From positions 1-12,503 of the forward strand of contig JAOZLT010000024.1 in the NCBI GenBank assembly GCA_029934675.1: DNA of 12,503 nt, read 5' to 3'. Shown here one piece after another: positions 6,192 to 12,503 of this stretch. The notes below the pieces were generated by a model. It did not search any database. It had not been told where the DNA came from and worked only from the letters and a program-made list of their open reading frames with translations. The stretch's first letter is position 1. Every line of letters begins with the position of its first letter. This DNA is from Candidatus Altimarinota bacterium. GTDB lineage: Bacteria; Patescibacteriota; Gracilibacteria; UM-FILTER-43-11. A program made the translations under genes and the position numbers.

Positions 6192-7259
6192 TTAAACTAT
6201 TACGGACAATTGTTCAGTTAACGCTTCTATATCATGTGCTTTTGAAAGTGCATCATCTTTTGTAATTTTCCCTTCTTTTACCAACTTCTCAAGCGCCTGA
6301 TCCATTAAAATCATACCTTCACCTGAATTTAGTTGAATCATATTGTATATCTGATGTATTTGACCTGTAATGATACAGTTTCTAATTGCATCGTTACTTA
6401 GCATAATTTCTCTTGCCGCCACACGATTTTTCCCATCCACACTAGGTATCAATACCTGTGAAATAACGCCTTTTAATGTATTACCAAGCTGTGCTTTGAT
6501 TTGTTGTTGTTGATAAGCCGGAAAAACGTCAATTATACGGTCAATTGTCTGGGCTGCGTCTGATGTATGTAATGTAGAGAATACAAGGTGACCTGTTTCA
6601 GCAAGTGTTACTGCTGCCGCAATCGTCTCCAAATCACGCATCTCCCCTACCATTACAACATCCGGATCCTGTCTAAGAGCTGATCGCATTGCGTTAGCGA
6701 ATGAATGTGTGTGAACATTTATTTCCCTCTGCGTAACTAAACTGTTTTTATTCGTGTAAATATATTCAATCGGATCTTCGATAGTAATTATATGAGATTG
6801 CCTGTTTTGGTTGATATAATCGATCATTGAAGCAAGAGTGGTAGACTTACCCATACCCGTTGGACCTGTAATCAAGACCAAACCGTGAGGAATCTGACAT
6901 AAGTTTTCTATTGATTTACTAAGACCTAACGCCTCCATCGTCGGTATTTCTTCTGATATCAAACGGAATGCTATCGCGGGACCATGCTGTTCATGGTAAA
7001 TATTTACGCGAAAACGACCAAAATTTTCTATGCTATACGAAAAATCTACTTCAAGATTCTCTTGAAATTGCTCCTTTTGGATTTGATTGGTAATTTTAAG
7101 TATTATTCCATCAACATCTCTTTTTCCTAAAGCAGAATACTCGTTAAGAGCCGCTATTTCACCAGTTTTTAGCCTTACGATAGGATGCTGTCCTACCTGT
7201 AAGTGTAAATCGGGTGAACCGGAAGTTACTACTTGTTTTATTATTCCTTCGAAATCCAT
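6192..7259 (-). CDS. pilT: Type IV pilus retraction ATPase PilT
   Basis: Hexameric secretion-family ATPase at the inner face of the membrane that depolymerises type IV pili. The protein is 355 aa, usual for PilT. The N-terminal domain (1-100) includes DLHLQVGQHPIVRLKTGEI. The core has Walker A GPTGMGKST (132-140), the Asp box ITIEDPIEYIY (158-168), Walker B VVMVGEMRD (201-209) and the His box STLHTSDAAQTIDRIID (228-244). The C-terminal AIRN motif (291-294), a hallmark of PilT over the assembly ATPase PilB, is followed by GEGMILMDQAL. No tetracysteine of PilB is present. It heads an operon with the CNMP/GAF gene, under a promoter about 225 bases upstream and behind a repeat-rich leader. No pilin or pilB gene is in the window. 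Confidence 0.95.
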   Translation of the reverse strand: MDFEGIIKQVVTSGSPDLHLQVGQHPIVRLKTGEIAALNEYSALGKRDVDGIILKITNQIQKEQFQENLEVDFSYSIENFGRFRVNIYHEQHGPAIAFRLISEEIPTMEALGLSKSIENLCQIPHGLVLITGPTGMGKSTTLASMIDYINQNRQSHIITIEDPIEYIYTNKNSLVTQREINVHTHSFANAMRSALRQDPDVVMVGEMRDLETIAAAVTLAETGHLVFSTLHTSDAAQTIDRIIDVFPAYQQQQIKAQLGNTLKGVISQVLIPSVDGKNRVAAREIMLSNDAIRNCIITGQIHQIYNMIQLNSGEGMILMDQALEKLVKEGKITKDDALSKAHDIEALTEQLSVIV

Positions 7260-7274
7260 AGTATTAAAGTTTTA

Positions 7275-7481
7275 CGTCTCAGGTCTCAAGTGCGAGTGCG
7301 AGTCTCAAGCCCTATTTTAGTCTCAAGTGCGAGTGCCATTCCTTCGCTTAAAGCTACGGAAGACTTCGCGAGTCTCAAGCCCTATTTTAGTCTCAAGTGC
7401 GAGTCTCAAGTGCGAGTCTCAAGCCCTATTTTAGTCTCAAGTCTCACGTCTCAATGTTTGTGATGTGTGAGTTGAGACTAA
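7275..7481. repeat. Repeat-rich leader of pilT
   Basis: A 31-base unit, GCGAGTCTCAAGCC... through ...TAGTCTCAAGT, occurs three times, at 7298-7328, 7368-7398 and 7412-7442; the first two copies agree for 37 bases. The unit itself contains AGTCTCAAG twice, so the RNA-sense heptamer TTGAGAC appears eight times. A 35-base insert between copies 1 and 2 contains CCTTCG and CGGAAG, which can pair. At the 5' end of the transcript TTAGTCTCAA (7431-7440) and TTGAGACTAA (7472-7481) form a perfect 10-bp inverted repeat. Copy offsets of 70 and 44 bases rule out a CRISPR array. It may be a regulatory leader or a repeat expansion. Confidence 0.8.
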
Positions 7482-7492
7482 TCAATCTGTAT

Positions 7493-7521
7493 ATTATAGC
7501 ACAAATTGTCTTGAGTTTCAA
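7493..7521 (-). promoter_or_regulatory. Promoter of the pilT-CNMP/GAF operon
   Basis: On the minus strand TTGAAA (7521-7516), exactly 17 bases, then a perfect TATAAT (7498-7493) preceded by TGC, an extended -10 identical to that of the zinc-ribbon gene (TGCTATAAT). Transcription should start near 7486, giving pilT a leader of about 225 bases that contains the repeat block. Confidence 0.75.
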
Positions 7522-7763
7522 GTTTCAAAACATAATTTCTTGGACTATGTTGCCCAAAAATCATCGATTATTTTTTAATTAAAAATAAAAAAATAGACGT
7601 TATATTTAAAAATACAACTGTAGGAATTTAAATCTACTGGATCTTTTAATAAAGCTTTAAATATCTTGTATATAATACAACTGACACTAAATTCTTTTTA
7701 TTCAGGGTTACTAAGATTTGTGGGTAAAAAATTTAATTCAAACGAAAAACTCCTGATCTATCA
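7522..7763. other. AT-rich gap between the GGDEF cassette and the pilT promoter
   Basis: No gene is supported. Visible elements are an AT palindrome TTTTTAATTAAAAA near 7572-7585, TTGTAT-ATA-ATACAA near 7665-7680, a direct repeat ATACAACTG near 7612 and 7675, and TGTGGGTAAAAAAT at 7719-7732. A weak hairpin followed by TTTTT lies just past the 177-aa gene (7745-7763, minus strand) and could end its transcript. Confidence 0.4.
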
Positions 7764-8297
7764 CTAGGGTATCATCAAATCACTTTTCGGGAATTGCTCA
7801 ATCAATTCTTCAATAACTTCCTCCACTCTAGCTTCGTCAAACTTTCCACCCCCCAATCTTGTATGAATTTCATCTTCAGAAAGTGTAATTATTTGCATTA
7901 ATACATATACTTTATTATCAAAATCAACTTCATTTCTATCTTTATATTCAAATTGCAATCCAAATTCATTTTTAATAAATTCACAGATTGGTACGCACAC
8001 ATTTTCAGGATAATATTGGATTTGATCAACAAATGCCTGCAAATAATCTTCGGACGAAGCAAAATTCAAACTCAATTGAGATTCAGATATATTCAACATT
8101 CCATTATAAGTAATTATTTCATTTAATATCTCCCTTTTCTCCTTATCATCCATACGCTGATCAGAATATTTACCATTCTCATCAGGCAAACTGCCTGCAA
8201 CAGAATGACCTGTAGAGATTATCATTTTATTAATTTCGTCTTTAACAAGATTTTGAACTTCAGATAGTGACCTATCATTTAAATTTTCAATAGTCAT
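7764..8297 (-). CDS. Acidic 177-aa protein of unknown function
   Basis: I do not recognise a family. The protein is rich in Asp and Glu, with no signal peptide, membrane segment or cysteine cluster. Predicted helices include LSEVQNLVKDEINKMII (11-27) and an acidic C-terminal helix RVEEVIEELIEQF (156-168), with a GGGKFDEA turn before it. The middle section (about 70-120) holds the only two cysteines, in VCVPICEF. The gene begins 19 bases after the stop of the large GGDEF gene and is on the same strand, so it is probably co-transcribed and may encode a partner or modulator of that strongly basic protein. That pairing is an inference from position and charge. A TATAAT in the 19-base gap could also give it a transcript of its own. 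Confidence 0.7.
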   Translation of the reverse strand: MTIENLNDRSLSEVQNLVKDEINKMIISTGHSVAGSLPDENGKYSDQRMDDKEKREILNEIITYNGMLNISESQLSLNFASSEDYLQAFVDQIQYYPENVCVPICEFIKNEFGLQFEYKDRNEVDFDNKVYVLMQIITLSEDEIHTRLGGGKFDEARVEEVIEELIEQFPKSDLMIP

Positions 8298-8316
8298 GAT
8301 TTATATAAATTATACA

Positions 8317-11300
8317 TTAATTAATTGTTAACGAATACTGATCCCCAATACTTTGCTGGAGAGTAGAACTTTTATTTTGCTTAAGCCAACCAACCCTAAT
8401 ATCTTGCACAGGTTCTATTTTTCCGGTATCAATTTTTCTAAATAAATCCTGTACTGATTTTTTATAATTTTCTTGCAAAGCTTTCCGAAAAGCATTTGCT
8501 TGTTGCTGAGTAACAGACTCATGTAATGCAAATTTAAAATTAGCACCTTTCTGAGCAACAATAATTTTAGATGAAAGCCCATGTACACGAACCGTATCCA
8601 TAATTACTTTCTGATAAGTATGAGTTAAAAACATATCTCCATATGTATGCCCCATTATTTCATTTATCGATTTAAATTCTCCTAATTCAATTGTTTTTAC
8701 AGCCTTATAACCACTTCCTTTTAATTTAAGTGCAGAGCTTAAACGTGTCATTGTTGAAGCCCCGGTATATGTTCCATAATTTCTCACTGCCAACATATAT
8801 TCTCTTTTTGCAAGCATAAGTTTATCCGCAGATATGCCAGTTTTTTTTGCAATTTCTCGTAATACTTTTTTACTGAAATCAGGTAAGCCAAAATAATTTT
8901 CTAAAATAGATGCAAATTTTGGATTTTCTCCAATCAAAGCTTTAGCCTGCGGAATTTTTAATAAAAACTGCCCATGAACAATATCTTTTAACGAAGAATC
9001 AATTACACTTAAATTAACATTAAGATGATCTGGTAAACTATTTTTTGCTGAAAACTTTTTAATTGTATCCGATGCACTAGCAACACTTCTTTTATCAATA
9101 TAGACCCTCCCTCTTCTACTCTTTTTACCATGCTCAAGAAAACTATCTACATACTGCAATAAACTTTCACGAATTTTTGAAGGATTTTTTATATTTCCGA
9201 TGCCAATTTCGCTAATACCAGATGTTGATCCCCCAATTTCTGCCATTGCTTTTTTAAAACCATTTGAATCTCCTGTATATTTACTTGCAGTAATTAATCT
9301 TGCCATCTTAAGTTTTTGAGCCCTAGTTAAATGTTTTAATATTGCTCTTTTAAGCTCTTTACTCATACCCCTCATTGCTGTAGCCAAAACATCTTTTGGC
9401 GCACTACTAAAAACAACAAATTCCTCTCCACCCATACGCACACCCTCTGTTTTAAACCCCTGTTTTTGCAAAGATTTAATCATTTTATGAAATTTAGACC
9501 CCATTAACTTAATTATATAGTCCCCATTTAAAGTACTTGTCGCATCATTTAATGCTTTAAAGTGATCACCATCAAAACTTAAAATACTAGTCCTTTTACC
9601 TCTCATTATAACTTTATCCAACAGTCGCAACCCCTGCCTATTAAGCATACCTGTCATAGGGTCAAGATATGTTTCCATAAATACTTTGATTTCTTTATCA
9701 TCCAACCCCTCAGTTAGACGCTTAATCACATCCCCTTTATTTTTTTGATTTATTTTATCTATTTTAGCGATTTTGCTATCTAATACTTTTGATTCCATTT
9801 TAGACCTCGGAACCGTTCTTTCTTTTAATGGATCTCTTCTTCTACTTACCACCTTTTTCATTCTTCTTCCTTCACTAGGTCTTTTGGCAACAGATGTACG
9901 ATATCTGGCGGATTTTGTTGGTTTCGATAGCATACTCCTCTTTAATACACCATTTTTCCTACTAGAGCTTTTTCTTACTCTTCCTGCACTAGATTTTCTT
10001 GATATAAACCTTCTAGAAACAGATGTACGGTATCTAACAGATCTTGATATTGGTTTTGGTACTGCTAAATTAGTAGTTATTACTTTTGCCGAATCGTTTA
10101 TCTTAACCTGCTCTGCAGTGGTCAACTTACGTCCCAAAGATTGCTGTGCTTCCGTAATTAATTTTGTAGTAATTTCTTTTTCTAATTGAATTGGATTATA
10201 TTTGGACATCAATTTTGCATAATCAACACGACTAACTATACCCTCCTGAAATCCGGATTTAAAACCAGGAACAAACATACACGCATAAGCAACAGCTTTA
10301 CCAAAACTCTTTCCACCAATTTTTTGAGCAGCTGCCTCATAAACCATAAATTTACCCATCTCTATACCCATATTAGGCAAAAATGCTGCAAGCTTACCCA
10401 ACGTTGTCACTCTTGTGCCAATAGCAGATACACCTGGTAGAAACTTAATTAACTGCGCAGCTTTAGGTGATTTACTTAAAATAGTACCTATTTTAATACC
10501 CACTTTTGCGAATGTTTTAGATTTTGCCAAAAGCCTGCCAAATCCACCACTAACTGCCATAATAGCCAAACTATCCCACTGTAAAAATGGTTCAGCATAT
10601 TTTGCTAAGTAGTCTCTATGGAATTTACCAAATCCTGAAGTCATTGAATTTTTTGCCCTTTTTGCCAAATTTGAGTCATGCAATTGATTTTGAGCAATCT
10701 TTTTAGCTTGATTATAATATTCATCAGAAATACGATCCGAAAAATCTCCAATAGCAATTTTATATTCGGAACCTTTTGAACGATAGTAATTATAAAAAGC
10801 TAATTGTTTTTCTTTGTCAATAAAATTCTCCCCTTTACTCAATTTTTTTATAAAAGCCATTACCAAATCCCCCTCAGGTGTTCCCCTAAGATCTCTACCC
10901 ATTATTCTATTTATTCTACTTATATTTTTAAAATCTACATTCCCACTCGCAAGTTTTTTTATTAAAAACCTCATTCTACTAATTTTATCTTCCTCTTTAC
11001 TTTTAAGTTTTACCAATTGATTCAATTCTGCCTCAAAACGGGATTTTTTCCCAGTAAACACAGATGTGATTGTACTTAAATAATTACTAGGACCAGAAAA
11101 CTCAAAAAACCCCATATTTCGCATCTCTTTAATTCTACGTGCCAAATTCCTATTATGAGCAACCATTGGCTTAAGCATGTTATTACAAAATGCAACAATA
11201 GGCTTAAATACTTGCCTATTAATTTCTTTAGAATCTGGAACCGCCAATTTTCTTTTTACTCTCTCGGAATAACTTTTCCATTCCCTTAACCTTTTTTGCT

Positions 11301-11592
11301 GAGGAGTTAATTGTTCTTTAGATTTTTGTATTTCAGGTTGTTCAGAAAAAGATATCCATCTTTTAATATCTACAGCAGATACACCTCTATACACACCTAC
11401 TACGTCTGCAATGGCATTATTTAAAGCCTGTTGTTGTATTTTATTTCCAACAGAAAAATTATGAAGCCCATCTGCAAGTCTAATATTCTCTTCTAATAAC
11501 TTTTTTTCTTTTGTTTCAATTATCTGATCCTTATTTTTATCAGCATTTTCAACAATTCGCTTAATCACCTGTGCTTTTTCAAAGCTAGCCAT
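8317..11592 (-). CDS. Large cytoplasmic protein with one intact and one degenerate GGDEF domain
   Basis: A 1091-residue protein. GGDEF domains make cyclic di-GMP or related nucleotides. Residues about 640-832 are a GGDEF domain: DPMTGMLNRQG (644-654), FDGDHFKALND (673-683) with metal-binding D674, RMGGEEF (719-725) with the active GGEEF, GISEIGIG (792-799), and LLQYVDSFLEHGKKSRRGRV (811-830), the usual closing helix. An insert of roughly 45 residues sits at about 736-785. I see no RxxD inhibitory site before GGEEF. A second, degenerate copy spans about 925-1070: IELGEFKSINEIMGHTYGD (968-986) lacks the catalytic acids and GGDEF becomes KGANF (1015-1019). The N-terminal 340 residues are charged and helical and are unrecognised. 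Residues 341-445 are Gly/Ala-rich and hydrophobic in patches, but no clear transmembrane helix or signal peptide is seen. Residues 514-596 are a basic Arg/Ser linker with RYRTSV twice. It lies 5 bases after the 49-aa gene. Whether it is catalytic is unproven. Confidence 0.85.
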   Translation of the reverse strand: MASFEKAQVIKRIVENADKNKDQIIETKEKKLLEENIRLADGLHNFSVGNKIQQQALNNAIADVVGVYRGVSAVDIKRWISFSEQPEIQKSKEQLTPQQKRLREWKSYSERVKRKLAVPDSKEINRQVFKPIVAFCNNMLKPMVAHNRNLARRIKEMRNMGFFEFSGPSNYLSTITSVFTGKKSRFEAELNQLVKLKSKEEDKISRMRFLIKKLASGNVDFKNISRINRIMGRDLRGTPEGDLVMAFIKKLSKGENFIDKEKQLAFYNYYRSKGSEYKIAIGDFSDRISDEYYNQAKKIAQNQLHDSNLAKRAKNSMTSGFGKFHRDYLAKYAEPFLQWDSLAIMAVSGGFGRLLAKSKTFAKVGIKIGTILSKSPKAAQLIKFLPGVSAIGTRVTTLGKLAAFLPNMGIEMGKFMVYEAAAQKIGGKSFGKAVAYACMFVPGFKSGFQEGIVSRVDYAKLMSKYNPIQLEKEITTKLITEAQQSLGRKLTTAEQVKINDSAKVITTNLAVPKPISRSVRYRTSVSRRFISRKSSAGRVRKSSSRKNGVLKRSMLSKPTKSARYRTSVAKRPSEGRRMKKVVSRRRDPLKERTVPRSKMESKVLDSKIAKIDKINQKNKGDVIKRLTEGLDDKEIKVFMETYLDPMTGMLNRQGLRLLDKVIMRGKRTSILSFDGDHFKALNDATSTLNGDYIIKLMGSKFHKMIKSLQKQGFKTEGVRMGGEEFVVFSSAPKDVLATAMRGMSKELKRAILKHLTRAQKLKMARLITASKYTGDSNGFKKAMAEIGGSTSGISEIGIGNIKNPSKIRESLLQYVDSFLEHGKKSRRGRVYIDKRSVASASDTIKKFSAKNSLPDHLNVNLSVIDSSLKDIVHGQFLLKIPQAKALIGENPKFASILENYFGLPDFSKKVLREIAKKTGISADKLMLAKREYMLAVRNYGTYTGASTMTRLSSALKLKGSGYKAVKTIELGEFKSINEIMGHTYGDMFLTHTYQKVIMDTVRVHGLSSKIIVAQKGANFKFALHESVTQQQANAFRKALQENYKKSVQDLFRKIDTGKIEPVQDIRVGWLKQNKSSTLQQSIGDQYSLTIN

Positions 11593-11597
11593 AATTA

Positions 11598-11747
11598 TTA
11601 CATTTGTTTTAATTCTTCATCCAAAGAGGTTATAGTTTCAACATTCTCTTTTTTGCTTAGTATTCTCTCATAATGTTTATGAGTTTTTTTAAGAATAGCT
11701 TTAAGGATTTTATTTTTTTCTTTTGCAGAAATCTCAATTTCATTCAT
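11598..11747 (-). CDS. Small 49-aa charged protein heading the GGDEF cassette
   Basis: ATG at 11747, stop TAA at 11600-11598, five bases before the ATG of the GGDEF gene. The product begins MNEIEISAKEKNKILKAILK, is lysine- and glutamate-rich, and looks like one or two amphipathic helices with no cysteines or membrane segment. Support comes from an extended -10 promoter placed about 14 bases upstream of its start and from tight coupling to the next gene. Function is unknown; it might be a partner protein or a translated leader that couples translation into the large gene. Confidence 0.6.
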   Translation of the reverse strand: MNEIEISAKEKNKILKAILKKTHKHYERILSKKENVETITSLDEELKQM

Positions 11748-11767
11748 AAATTTAAATTAATCTTTAT

Positions 11768-11776
11768 ATTATACCA
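11768..11776 (-). promoter_or_regulatory. Extended -10 promoter of the GGDEF cassette
   Basis: On the minus strand TGGTATAAT: a perfect TATAAT (11773-11768) with TG one base upstream. The -35 region at 17 bases (TTTATT) is weak. Transcription would start near 11761, leaving a 14-base leader before the 49-aa gene. The promoter lies just beyond the last reading frame of the decayed transposase. Confidence 0.55.
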
Positions 11777-11786
11777 AAAAAACGGC

Positions 11787-12299
11787 TTAAAATAAAGCTA
11801 GATGAAGTAAATTCTTTTCTTTAATTATTAACAGAGTATTAGAATACCTGTCACTGATTACACAAATAGGTCTATAATCTACCCTATACGGTCTTTGGAA
11901 TAGATATAAACTGTTTTGTTCTCTATACAATCTCCAGTATTCAATAACACCTATTCCTGTATCATGCGCAATCATAATTGCTTTACCTTCAATGTAGCAT
12001 CTAATAAGAGGATTCCTGTAGCTTTGTCTTCGTTTTTAGATAATTCTGTAATGAAAATGAAATCTAATCTACATATTGTTGAACTTGTTTCCATTTGCCC
12101 ATTTTAGAGGCACTACTCTTATCCATTATTCTCTGGGGAGTACTTCTATCTAAAATCCATTGTTCAAAGGCATTTCGGAGTTTCTTGATGGTGTTTTTTA
12201 TAGGCTGAATGTCTTATTACAATTTTTACAAATTTTTCTCCTTTTCACATATTTAATTACATTATTTTCTTTACAACTAGGACATTTTTTTGTTGGCAT
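11787..12299 (-). pseudogene. Decayed DDE-type transposase
   Basis: The remnant is spread over three frames. Starting at the ATG at 12299, MPTKKCPSCKENNV...KICKNCNKTFSL is an N-terminal zinc ribbon (two CX2C pairs) ending at a TAA (12200-12198). A second frame (about 12204-12064) reads FEQWILDRSTPQRIMD, like the helix-turn-helix that follows the ribbon in many transposases, and stops at TAG. A third frame near 12001 reads TGILLLDAT, typical of the first catalytic aspartate. The frame then returns to the first one for GKAIMIAHDTGIGVIEYWRL and PICVISDRYSN, near the second aspartate (about 11990-11787). The C-terminal glutamate region is missing. At least three frameshifts plus truncation make it non-functional. 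The zinc-ribbon plus DDE order resembles IS256/IS1249-like or ISL3-like elements, but I cannot fix the family. Confidence 0.75.
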
Positions 12300-12503
12300 G
12301 ATAAAAACAGTTAATTTATGACTTAAGTATAACAAAAAACGATTTTTTACCCACAGCTAGAGTTTATAGTACTAAAATTACCTTATTTCGAAACACTAAT
12401 AAATATTGCCTTTAAGATTGTAAATATCCCTGTGGCAGAGACCACAGGGCGTTCACAGTTTATTGCAATAAAAACAATTTGAGCTACTGAACGTCTGATT
12501 CTC
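12300..12503. other. Right-edge region without a gene
   Basis: No coding frame is supported in these 204 bases. They contain an ATTTTTTACCCACA copy at 12342-12355, a strong GC-containing hairpin at 12428-12449 and a 14-bp perfect palindrome TTTATTGCAATAAA at 12459-12472. Whatever lies beyond the window edge cannot be judged. Confidence 0.5.
12428..12449. repeat. 8-bp perfect hairpin CCCTGTGG / CCACAGGG
   Basis: CCCTGTGG (12428-12435), loop CAGAGA, CCACAGGG (12442-12449). It is by far the most GC-rich stem in the window. No T-run follows on either strand, so it is not a standard intrinsic terminator. Its position outside the transposase remnant would suit an element-end hairpin, or a structured RNA. 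Confidence 0.65.

Noticed and set aside
7298..7442. Direct repeats resembling a CRISPR array
   Set aside because: Copies start 70 and 44 bases apart, the interrupting sequence is itself built from repeat fragments, and no cas gene is present. They lie in the pilT leader.
7087..7582. Plus-strand open frames over the pilT start and leader
   Set aside because: Their products are translations of the TCTCAAG repeats or of the antisense pilT strand.
7660..7690. Plus-strand TATAAT near 7671
   Set aside because: It lies within a TTGTAT-ATA-ATACAA palindrome, lacks a -35, and no plus-strand gene follows.
9773..10612. Plus-strand open frames inside the GGDEF gene
   Set aside because: They lie antisense to a long coding gene with recognisable domains, and their products show no motif.
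591..11592. TGA read as glycine (genetic code 25)
   Set aside because: All major genes are full length under the standard code with glycine encoded by GGN, and no conserved glycine falls on TGA.
11916..12107. Plus-strand 63-aa open frame
   Set aside because: It is antisense to the transposase remnant, starts with TTG and shows no motif.

Overview
The window comes from an AT-rich genome with short intergenic gaps, a minimal housekeeping set, a type IV pilus ATPase and no recognisable Shine-Dalgarno sequences. This suggests a small-genome lineage of the Candidate Phyla Radiation (Patescibacteria) type. That placement is an inference: there is no rRNA or ribosomal protein here to fix it. All ten intact genes end in TAA or TAG, none in TGA. 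No gene is interrupted by TGA, so a code that reads TGA as glycine is not needed.

Layout. At the left edge (1-590) a small zinc-ribbon gene with its own strong promoter runs rightward and converges on dnaA across a gap rich in TTCGAA-like repeats. Every other gene is on the minus strand. In transcription order (right to left) they are: a decayed transposase (12299-11787); a three-gene cassette of a 49-aa protein, a 1091-aa double-GGDEF protein and a 177-aa acidic protein (11747-7764); pilT plus a cyclic-nucleotide-binding/GAF protein (7259-5341); then pyrH, frr, rseP and dnaA (5125-591). The last block resembles the common bacterial pyrH-frr-uppS-cdsA-dxr-rseP cluster with the middle genes missing and dnaA placed at its end.

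How the genes may work together. pyrH (UMP kinase), frr (ribosome recycling), rseP (intramembrane protease) and dnaA (replication initiator) are core functions. The pilT-CNMP/GAF pair should control pilus retraction, with the second protein as a probable regulatory subunit. Its cNMP pocket lacks the usual arginine. The large neighbouring protein has one GGDEF domain with an intact GGEEF motif and one degenerate GGDEF domain, so a nucleotide second-messenger circuit acting on the pilus machinery is a reasonable but unproven hypothesis.

Non-coding sequence is unusually structured. Most gaps carry their own family of short, partly inverted repeats. The pilT leader has three long direct-repeat copies. 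The dnaA upstream region has two TTGTCG-N7-CGACAA-type inverted repeats 42 bp apart and a second repeat pair 21 bp apart. Extended -10 promoters (TGnTATAAT) precede the zinc-ribbon gene, dnaA, pilT and the GGDEF cassette.
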